10,058 bases of DNA, from the NCBI GenBank assembly GCA_012514915.1, contig JAAYZJ010000234.1:1-10058 (forward strand), written 5' to 3'. This DNA comes from Lentisphaerota bacterium. GTDB lineage: Bacteria > Verrucomicrobiota > Kiritimatiellia > RFP12 > JAAYLN01. Both the position numbers and the translations under genes were made by a program. Position 1 is the stretch's first letter, and each line of letters begins with the position of its first letter. Positions 1-8,745 of this stretch are shown here, one piece after another. A model generated the notes under the pieces. It had not been told where the DNA came from. It did no database searches and saw nothing but the letters and a program-made list of their open reading frames with translations.

Positions 1-2
1 TC

Positions 3-1826
3 GCCTACTACAAGGGGATCGTGACGAACTATGCCCGCGTCTTCCGCCAGGTGCTGCCCGGCAAGAAGATCCTGATGCCCTGGGGCAATCCCCTCTTCGC
101 CATCCCGTTCCTGCAGGATCCCGATTCGCGGGAAGCCTTCGACGGCATCGGCTTCGACACGGCCTTTTTCGACCGTCTGCCGGAGATGCAGGTGCACCAG
201 TGCTCGCTGCACGGCCTGATGATGCCGTTCAACCACTATTGGCGGCAGTACCGCCAGGATCCCCCGCTGCTGGTGACGGTCGAAGGGCCCTGCCTGGGGG
301 GCGTCAAGCCGGGGGCGCTGACGGTCGACCAGCACGCGGCCCATCTACCGCGGGCCATCCTGACGCTGGCGGGTCACGGCATCACCCGCTTCTTCGCCAG
401 CGTGAGCGGCACAGCCGAAAACGCCTCCTACTGGGGCGAACAGCACTACGGAGGCGGGGCCTTCAGCCGGATCACCCTCAACCCGTATCCCGCCTACGCC
501 ACACAGGGGACACTGATCCGTCACCTGCGGCACATGGTGTTCACCGGGGCCGAGCCCACCGGCTCCCTGTCGACCTACTGCTACGGCTTCAAGGACGCGC
601 GCAACGGCAAGCGGCTGCACATCCTCTGGACGATCCGCGGCAAGCGTCCCGTCAAGATGCGCGCCGGCGCCATCTTCGACTCGATGGACAACCCGGTGAC
701 GGGGCCGCTCGTCATCGGGCAGCTCCCCGTGTACGTCTACGACAGCGACGGACGCGTCGAACTCGGCGAACCCGACCATCGCGATGTCCAGCTCGCGACG
801 CATCACCAGCTTCTGGGCAACGTGGCCGACCTGTTCCCGACGCAGACCCAGGAGGCCGACGAGGAGTATCTAGCCTCCTTCCCCCGGGACATCCGGCGTT
901 TCCCGGCCGCCATGGAGCTGACCCGCACGGCAGACGGGTTGGCCATCAAGCTGCCGCCGCAGCCGGTCGATCGGGGCGTAATGCCGTTCTACACCACGCT
1001 GCAGCCTGAAAAGCCGATCGTCATCCCCGGCAAGGCGCGCTACATCACGATGGAGGTGACCGCCGCCTCCGACTGGGGACGCGTCGTCTACGTGCTGCGG
1101 GACGCCAAGGGCGAGCGTTGGATCAGCGTCGGCACCCGGGATACCTACAGCAACGACGACACGCCCAACGCCAGCTTTTTCAATTTCGATGGGCGCCGGC
1201 TCGTCCGTTTCGAGCTTCCCTCGAACCTTCCCTGGGATCACTACCGGGAAATGGGCTCGACCTGGTGGGGCGCCACCGGTGGCGACCAGGTGGTCGATCT
1301 ACCGCTGGCGATCGAACGGCTGCACATCGAGCGCCGTCCGCAAGCCGTCTATGTCGACCGTCTGGTTCCGACCGTCCCGGCGCCCGTCGTGCTTGGCGCG
1401 TTGCATGCCGAGTACGCATCGGCGGACTCGATGCGCGTCCCGCCCGCCATCGCGATGCCGGCCGCTCCGGTCAGCGACAACCCGGTCAACCCGATCGTGG
1501 AGCTGTCGGCCAGCGCCACCCTGCCGGCCACCCGCATCGAGAAGGTCACCGAGCCCGAGCATTACTACGACGGCACGCGCGGGCACTTCCATTTCAAGGA
1601 GGTCGAGCAGGCGAAGACTTACGATATCTACCTGAGCCTGGATCCGACAGGGGCCAATGCCATCAAGCTCGGCAGCGGGCTCAAGGAGTCTGGCGCCCTG
1701 GTGAGCGGCTTCCTGGCAAACACCGACTTCTACGCCTTCGTGGTCTATACCGACGCGGAGGGGCGCCATTCCCATCCCTCGCCCCCGTTCAAACTCAAAC
1801 TCATGGACACGTTCGCCAACAAGTAG
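3..1826 (+). CDS. Glycoside-hydrolase-like multidomain protein, 5' end missing
   Basis: The reading frame is open from base 3 to the TAG at 1824-1826. It continues upstream of the in-frame GTG at 21, so that GTG is probably internal and the gene starts before the window. The first part (to about base 600) resembles the second half of a TIM-barrel glycosidase. The stretch VTVEGP, with Glu codon 282-284, sits at a strand end as clan GH-A nucleophiles do, though this catalytic role is inference. HILWTIRGKRP (from about 618) and QLPVYVYD (from about 720) look like the small beta domain that follows such barrels. Bases about 950-1360 encode a Trp- and Thr-rich beta-sandwich-like region that could bind carbohydrate. 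Bases about 1550-1815 look like a fibronectin type III domain. I cannot assign a GH family or substrate. The signal peptide, if any, lies outside the window. An extracytoplasmic polysaccharide-degrading role is likely but unproven. Confidence 0.75.
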   Translation, partial: AYYKGIVTNYARVFRQVLPGKKILMPWGNPLFAIPFLQDPDSREAFDGIGFDTAFFDRLPEMQVHQCSLHGLMMPFNHYWRQYRQDPPLLVTVEGPCLGGVKPGALTVDQHAAHLPRAILTLAGHGITRFFASVSGTAENASYWGEQHYGGGAFSRITLNPYPAYATQGTLIRHLRHMVFTGAEPTGSLSTYCYGFKDARNGKRLHILWTIRGKRPVKMRAGAIFDSMDNPVTGPLVIGQLPVYVYDSDGRVELGEPDHRDVQLATHHQLLGNVADLFPTQTQEADEEYLASFPRDIRRFPAAMELTRTADGLAIKLPPQPVDRGVMPFYTTLQPEKPIVIPGKARYITMEVTAASDWGRVVYVLRDAKGERWISVGTRDTYSNDDTPNASFFNFDGRRLVRFELPSNLPWDHYREMGSTWWGATGGDQVVDLPLAIERLHIERRPQAVYVDRLVPTVPAPVVLGALHAEYASADSMRVPPAIAMPAAPVSDNPVNPIVELSASATLPATRIEKVTEPEHYYDGTRGHFHFKEVEQAKTYDIYLSLDPTGANAIKLGSGLKESGALVSGFLANTDFYAFVVYTDAEGRHSHPSPPFKLKLMDTFANK

Positions 1827-1833
1827 GCCGGAC

Positions 1834-1860
1834 GTTCGGAAGTTCTAAAGTTCTAAAGTT
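1834..1860. repeat. 8-bp tandem repeat (GTTCTAAA units)
   Basis: Four consecutive 8-base registers read GTTCGGAA, GTTCTAAA, GTTCTAAA and a partial GTT. It begins 8 bases after the stop codon of the upstream gene and is clearly more A/T-rich than the surrounding DNA. Only two units are perfect, so it may be a slippage product or a member of a dispersed intergenic repeat family. No function can be read from it. Confidence 0.6.
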
Positions 1861-1890
1861 AGGGCGTGCGTGAAGGGTGGCGGCGAGCGA

Positions 1891-1920
1891 TGCGTCAACG
1901 CCATCTTGCATTTTGACGCA
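1891..1920. promoter_or_regulatory. Perfect 8-bp inverted repeat, candidate operator upstream of the sigma-54 activator
   Basis: TGCGTCAA at 1891-1898 and TTGACGCA at 1913-1920 are exact reverse complements separated by 14 bases. Their half-site centres are 22 bp apart, about two helical turns, as for a dimeric DNA-binding protein. The right arm ends 22 bases before the preferred ATG at 1943. It could be an operator or activator site for the regulator gene. It could also form an RNA hairpin, but no T-run follows, so it is not a typical intrinsic terminator. Which protein binds is unknown. Confidence 0.5.
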
Positions 1921-1942
1921 CCATGCGGTACGCTTTTCCGAC

Positions 1943-3540
<1,598 letters not shown>

Positions 3541-3544
<4 letters not shown>

Positions 3545-4587
3545 GCCACGACCAGCCAGTCGCGCGCGGTTTCGCGCGTCAAGGGCACCACCAGACGCTC
3601 GGAACGTTCGGCGCCGTGAACCCGCAGCAGCCGGACCGGCTCTTCCCGGTTGTCACTGTAGCCGGCACAGACGCCGGCCGCACGCTCCTCGTCGGCCGCC
3701 GTGGCGCCGGCCGACACGATGACCGTCGGACCGGGCGTCGCGAGCGGACGCAGCAGCGTTTCGTCGGCCGCCAGACCGGCCTGCAACTGCGCGTTCTCGG
3801 CCTGGTTGCGGCCGACGATGCACTTGGCGCCATCCGGCAGCCGGAAATGGCGACCCAACTTGAGGCGCTCGAGGTCGCGCGGCGTGGCCAGTCCCTCGTG
3901 CGTCTGGAGATCCTGCAGCTTGACGCAGAACATCCGTTCCGTCAGCAGGCAACCGCCGGCGGAGGTCGGATACTCCCGGATGCCGTAGTGCGCGGCCAGC
4001 GCAAGTTGACCCTGCCGCGAACGTCCGGAAAGCTTCAACAGACGCGAGCGGTCGATCCGCCCTTCCCGTTCCGGTTGCGACGGCGCCAACAACTGCGCGC
4101 TGAGTGGCCGCACCAGGATGTCGGCACAGCCACTGTCCTGCGCCACCTGGTCGAGCGAGCGGCGGTTCTGCGACATGGGGCGCTGGTTGAGCACCTCGCC
4201 CGTCGCCACGAAATCCCAGCCGCGCGCCCGCACCGCCTCGCCGGCCCGGCGGATCATCCAGGCGTGGCAATCGATGCAGGGGTTCATCGCCTGGCCAAAG
4301 CCATGGGGCGGATGTTCGAGCAGCGCCGTGATGTCGGCCGTGAAGTCGACCACGTGCAGCGTCAGCTCCAGCACCCGGGCCGAGCGCGTGGCCGTGTCGA
4401 GGTTGAAGAACGGGCTGCTGAAGACGATCCCCTCGACCAGACACCCCTGATCCCGCAGGACACAGACCGCCAGCATGCTGTCCAGACCGCCGGAAAAGAG
4501 GGACAAGCCCCGGGCCGGCGGCCGGGGGGCAGTCGGTTGGGTATCGATCCCAGCGGCAGGTGTGGTCACGGTTGGGTCAGCTTCCAT
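3541..4587 (-). CDS. PP-loop ATPase, ThiI/MnmA-like tRNA sulfurtransferase family
   Basis: This is a 348-residue protein of the adenylating N-type ATP pyrophosphatase (PP-loop) superfamily. The PP-loop signature SGGLDS is at residues 32-37. NPCIDCH supplies C104 and C107, in the position of the CxxC seen in tRNA-thiolating relatives. GEVLNQRPMSQ starts at 130 and GGCLLT at about 212 supplies C213. The C-terminal third, with VGRNQAEN, resembles the NFACT-R/DUF814-like module found fused to this family. Known relatives activate a tRNA base with ATP and then transfer sulfur, but the exact substrate here is not predictable. The start at 4587 (ATGGAAGCT) lies 16 nt after the hydG-like stop. A longer frame to 4644 would overlap that gene. 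The first 26 residues are Pro/Thr-rich and look disordered. It is probably cotranscribed with the hydG-like gene. Its stop codon lies on the same CTAG as the stop of the convergent regulator. Confidence 0.85.
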
Positions 4588-4603
4588 GATGGGGCGGCTT
4601 CCA

Positions 4604-6124
4604 TTAGAAATAGAGATCGCGCTCGCCCGCGACGATCCGGTCATACTGGGCCTTGACGGTCGGGTAGAAGGCGGGCATCTGCGCCTCGATGGCGGCGAGT
4701 TCCCGGTTCAACACCGGTTCGCAGACCGCCAGCGAGGCGGGCGACGCGAAATCGTCGAGCCACTCGCGGAAGGTCAGCACGGCGTTGATCTTGCAGAACT
4801 TGCCCTCCTTGCCGGTCTTCAGCATGTCCATGATGCACCCGCCCGTGCGCCCGCAACGGTAGCCGGCCGTGCAGAAGGAGGTGATCGTACCGCGCCGCGC
4901 CAGGTCGACGATCAGCTCCTCGAGAGTGCGGTTGTCGCCGAGGAGAAACTGCTGCTTGTCGATCTCCTGGTCGACGCTGGCCGCGGCGTAGGCACCCACG
5001 CCGATGCGCGTCGAGGCGTCCATCTGCGTGCAGCCCAGGTCGAGGCAGCGCTCGCGCAGCTCCTTGGTTTCACGCGCCGTGACAATCAGCCCCGTGTAAG
5101 GGACGGAGAGGCGGAGTACGGTGACGGCCCGGATGAAATCGTCGTCTGAAAATGGCGACAGAGTATGGCGCGAGATCTCCGACCCGCTGGCGGGATGCAG
5201 GCGCGGCACCGAGAACGTGTGCGGGCCGACGCCCGAATAGCGTTCCAGTTCGCGCGCATGGGTGACCAGCCCCATCACCTCGAACTTCCAGTCGGCCAGG
5301 CCGAACAAGGCGCCCAGACCGACATCGTCGATGCCGGCGTCGAAGGCCCGGTGCATGCTGGTGAGGCGCCAGCCGTAGTCGCCCTTGATCGTCCCGGCGG
5401 GATGGACCCGGGCGTAGGTCGGATGGTGGTAGGTCTCCTGGAAGACCTGGAACGTACCGATCCCGGCCTGCTGCACGGTCTTGAGGTCGGCGATCGACAT
5501 CGGGGCGGCGTTGACGTTGATGCGCCGGACAGCGGCGCGTCCGCGCCGGGTCGGCACCTCGACGGAGTAGATCGCCTGGAGGCTCTCGGCGATGAAGGCG
5601 GCGTTCGTCTTCGGGTGCTCGCCGTAGACGGCCATGACGCGCTTATGTCCGTCGCGCCCGCACATGGCGGCCGCCTCGGCCTTGATCTCGTCGAGCGTGA
5701 GCTGGCGGCGCTGCTGCTGCCGGTTGTCGGCCCGGAAGCCACAGTAGAGGCAGCGGTTGACGCAGTGGCTGCTGATGTACATCGGCGCGAAGGTCACGAT
5801 CCGGTTGTCGTAGACCTTGTGCTTGATGGCGAGCGCAGCGGTCTCCATCTCCTGACGCAAGCCGGGATCGGTCACCTGCAGCAGCACGGCGGTCTCCTCC
5901 GGCAGGAGGGTTTCAATCGCCAGCGACTTGGCAAGGATGTCGCGGACGCGCGACGGATCGGGGTTGACGGCGGCCTTGAGATCGCGCTCGATGCGGTCGT
6001 CGTCGATGAAATCGCGCCCATCCTGGTAGTAGCGGTCGATTTCATCGCGGACGATGACCCGGTCCAGGAAGGAGCGGGTGTCGGTCGTGTCCGTTGAACA
6101 CGGGGAACTGGCACATGTCTGCAT
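4604..6124 (-). CDS. hydG: HydG-family radical SAM enzyme (tyrosine lyase type) with altered C-terminal cysteine motif
   Basis: This 506-residue protein matches the HydG/ThiH family. Characterised HydG cleaves tyrosine to p-cresol and makes the CO and CN- ligands of the [FeFe]-hydrogenase H-cluster on an auxiliary Fe-S cluster. The radical SAM motif CVNRCLYC gives C121, C125 and C128 (CX3CX2C), preceded by FAPMYIS as in the family. The barrel shows VFQETYHHPTYARVHP and GIDDVGLGALFGL. The C-terminal extension typical of HydG, and absent from ThiH, is present. In it C418 and C444 keep the 26-residue separation of CX2CX22C, but position 421 is Gly, and C424 and C430 are extra. The protein is therefore HydG-like, but the standard synthon-building cluster is uncertain. 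ATG 6124 has a good Shine-Dalgarno (AGGAG, bases 6135-6131, 6-nt spacer). An upstream in-frame start at 6193 has none that I can see and would translate the structured leader. The PP-loop gene follows 16 nt downstream. Confidence 0.85.
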   Translation of the reverse strand: MQTCASSPCSTDTTDTRSFLDRVIVRDEIDRYYQDGRDFIDDDRIERDLKAAVNPDPSRVRDILAKSLAIETLLPEETAVLLQVTDPGLRQEMETAALAIKHKVYDNRIVTFAPMYISSHCVNRCLYCGFRADNRQQQRRQLTLDEIKAEAAAMCGRDGHKRVMAVYGEHPKTNAAFIAESLQAIYSVEVPTRRGRAAVRRINVNAAPMSIADLKTVQQAGIGTFQVFQETYHHPTYARVHPAGTIKGDYGWRLTSMHRAFDAGIDDVGLGALFGLADWKFEVMGLVTHARELERYSGVGPHTFSVPRLHPASGSEISRHTLSPFSDDDFIRAVTVLRLSVPYTGLIVTARETKELRERCLDLGCTQMDASTRIGVGAYAAASVDQEIDKQQFLLGDNRTLEELIVDLARRGTITSFCTAGYRCGRTGGCIMDMLKTGKEGKFCKINAVLTFREWLDDFASPASLAVCEPVLNRELAAIEAQMPAFYPTVKAQYDRIVAGERDLYF

Positions 6125-6130
6125 GGTGGT

Positions 6131-6135
6131 CTCCT
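6131..6135 (-). promoter_or_regulatory. Ribosome binding site of the hydG-like gene
   Basis: The minus strand reads AGGAG followed by six bases (ACCACC) and then ATG at 6124. This is the clearest Shine-Dalgarno in the window. It decides the start at 6124 over the upstream in-frame ATG at 6193. Confidence 0.75.
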
Positions 6136-6146
6136 GCGGCCGCGGC

Positions 6147-6231
6147 CGGATGCCGTGCCCGCCTGCATCCGTGAATGGAGCGGCGCCTGCCAACCTGTGC
6201 GCCGCGAGACGACAGGCTGTTCCCGCCTGTC
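6147..6231 (-). promoter_or_regulatory. Structured 5' leader of the hydG-like gene: three successive 7-bp hairpins
   Basis: Three perfect 7-bp inverted repeats lie in a row between the predicted transcription start (about 6287) and the ribosome binding site. Stem A pairs 6147-6153 with 6165-6171 (11-nt loop). Stem B pairs 6180-6186 with 6199-6205 (12-nt loop). Stem C pairs 6211-6217 with 6225-6231 (7-nt loop). None is followed by a U-run, so they are not ordinary terminators. High GC raises the chance of accidental stems, but three within 85 bases directly upstream of one start codon is notable. I do not recognise a known riboswitch class. A cis-acting regulatory RNA is inference. Confidence 0.4.
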
Positions 6232-6293
6232 CGCCATGCCATGCGCCTCAACCTTGGTTGCAGGGCCGAACCCCTAGCCTCAGATGCGCCGTC

Positions 6294-6322
6294 AGTGTAG
6301 GGAACCCGGGACGGCTTGGCAA
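6294..6322 (-). promoter_or_regulatory. Sigma-70-like promoter for the hydG-like / PP-loop unit
   Basis: Reading the minus strand, -35 TTGCCA (bases 6322-6317, 5 of 6 to consensus) and -10 TACACT (6299-6294, 4 of 6) are separated by exactly 17 bases. Transcription would start near 6287, giving a leader of about 160 nt before the ATG at 6124. Confidence 0.5.
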
Positions 6323-6325
6323 GCA

Positions 6326-6339
6326 TGAAAGCGCTTCCC
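6326..6339. promoter_or_regulatory. LacI/GalR-type operator-like palindrome between divergent promoters
   Basis: TGAAAGCGCTTCCC has a perfect AAGCGCTT core (6329-6336) and outer G/C symmetry at 6327 and 6338. It resembles LacI-family operators, including the CcpA cre pattern TGNAANCGNNNNCA with only the last base off. It overlaps the candidate -35 of the plus-strand promoter and lies 3 bases from the -35 of the minus-strand promoter. A sugar-responsive LacI-family repressor would fit control of the alpha-galactosidase gene. No such regulator gene is in the window. Confidence 0.45.
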
Positions 6340-6363
6340 ACGTCCGCCGCAATGGCGTAAGAT
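6335..6363 (+). promoter_or_regulatory. Candidate sigma-70-like promoter for the alpha-galactosidase operon
   Basis: TTCCCA (6335-6340, 4 of 6) and TAAGAT (6358-6363, 4 of 6) are spaced by exactly 17 bases. Transcription would start near 6370, leaving a leader of about 26 nt. The match is modest. Support comes mainly from the spacing, the position and the overlapping operator-like palindrome. Confidence 0.35.
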
Positions 6364-6395
6364 GCCTGCATTCACGGTCAACTGGAGTCATGAGC

Positions 6396-7744
<1,349 letters not shown>

Positions 7745-7748
<4 letters not shown>

Positions 7749-8740
7749 GGGCAGCGAGCGCCACACGCGCCAGCGACCGGGCCGGCCAGCGTCCGCTCCG
7801 CGTCGGTCTGGCGCTCGGCGCCGGCGGCGCGCGCGGCTGGGCGCATCTGGGCGTGCTGCAGCGGTTGACCGAACTGGGGGTGCCCATCGACGGCGTTGCC
7901 GGAACGAGCGCGGGCGCCCTCGTGGGCGCCGTCTACCTGGCGCGCCGACTCGATCTACTGGTCGAACTGGCGCGCCAGCTTGACTGGCGCCAGACAGCCA
8001 AGCTCTTTTTCGAGGTCAACTTCCCCCGCTCGGGGCTCCTGACCGGCCGCCACATCATGCGCCTGCTGCACGAAGTCGTGCCGCTCGACACGATCGAGCA
8101 GCTCGACCGTCCGTTTGCCGCCGTGGCCACCGATCTCGAGGCCAACCGCGAGGTGGTCCTGGCCGGAGGCGACCTGCTCCACGCCATCCGGGCCAGCATC
8201 TCGATCCCGGGCATCTTCACGCCCGTGCGCCACGGATCGCGCCTCCTCGTGGACGGCGCACTCATCAACCCCCTCCCTGTGAGCGTCCTGCGGTCGATGC
8301 ATGTCGACCGGGTGATCGCCGTCGACGTCAACCTGCGCGCGGGTCTGGGGGAGGCGGTGCCGGAGCCCGACGCCACCTCGCCAGCGGCCCCCGCGACCGC
8401 CATAGCGGAACTGGCCGAGCGCGTCCGCCGGCGCATGCCCGAGTTCTCCCAGCACACGGACAAAATCAATGCGCTGATCAGGCGTTGGAAGCACCGCAAC
8501 GACGAGCCCTCGATCTTCGAGGTGCTCACCCAGTCGACACGCATCTTCGAGAACCAGGTCACCCGCAGCCGCCTGCTGGCCCATCCGCCCGACATCCTTA
8601 TCCAACCCGCCGTGGGCGACATCGCGACCCTCGATTTCTGGCGCAGTCCGCAGGCCATTGCCGCCGGCATACGCGCGGTCGACGAGAAGCGGGCCGAAAT
8701 CCAGACTCTGATGGCCTCCATCCAGCCCGTGGTTCCCTGA
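7745..8740 (+). CDS. Patatin-like phospholipase (RssA/NTE-type serine hydrolase)
   Basis: This 331-residue protein is of the patatin family, which uses a Ser-Asp dyad to hydrolyse acyl esters of phospholipids and other lipids. The glycine-rich oxyanion-hole motif GAGGARGWAH is at residues 25-34. The nucleophile elbow GTSAG gives Ser55. The DGA motif VDGALINPLP gives Asp170. The C-terminal region (about 215-331) is charged and probably helical, with no transmembrane segment. The N-terminus is short, without a signal peptide, so it is likely cytoplasmic or peripheral. The start ATG overlaps the melA stop by 4 nt (ATGA), and only a weak AAGG precedes it, implying translational coupling. The next gene starts 5 nt after its stop. 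The natural substrate is unknown, and its pairing with a glycosidase has no obvious metabolic logic. Confidence 0.9.
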
Positions 8741-8745
8741 TCCCA

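Noticed and set aside
1906..1934. Promoter TTGCAT - 17 bp - TACGCT before the activator
   Set aside because: Only 3 of 6 matches in each box, too weak to list as a promoter.
1877..1942. N-terminal extension of the activator from GTG 1877
   Set aside because: Codons in this stretch are unlike the rest of the gene, GAAGG abuts the GTG without a spacer, and the segment contains the perfect inverted repeat. ATG 1943 is preferred.
3616..4656. A 346-codon plus-strand frame opposite the PP-loop gene
   Set aside because: The minus strand carries SGGLDS, CxxC and other family motifs in order. The plus-strand product is Arg-rich and featureless, so it is a shadow.
5165..6097. A 310-codon plus-strand frame opposite the hydG-like gene
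   Set aside because: The HydG reading is certain over the same bases. The opposite product is Val/Asp/Gly-rich low complexity.
6109..6124. Sigma-54-like promoter TGGCAC followed by TGCAT on the plus strand
   Set aside because: The GG-to-GC spacing is 9 bases instead of 10, the second element lacks its leading T, and it lies in the first codons of the hydG-like gene facing the other way.
6249..6260. Short dyad CAACC TT GGTTG in the leader
   Set aside because: A 2-base centre cannot loop in RNA, and five-base arms are too short to claim as an operator here.
6125..6290. TPP riboswitch upstream of the ThiH/HydG-type gene
   Set aside because: I looked for the conserved THI-box segments expected upstream of a thiamine gene and did not find them. 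The leader consists of simple GC-rich stems.
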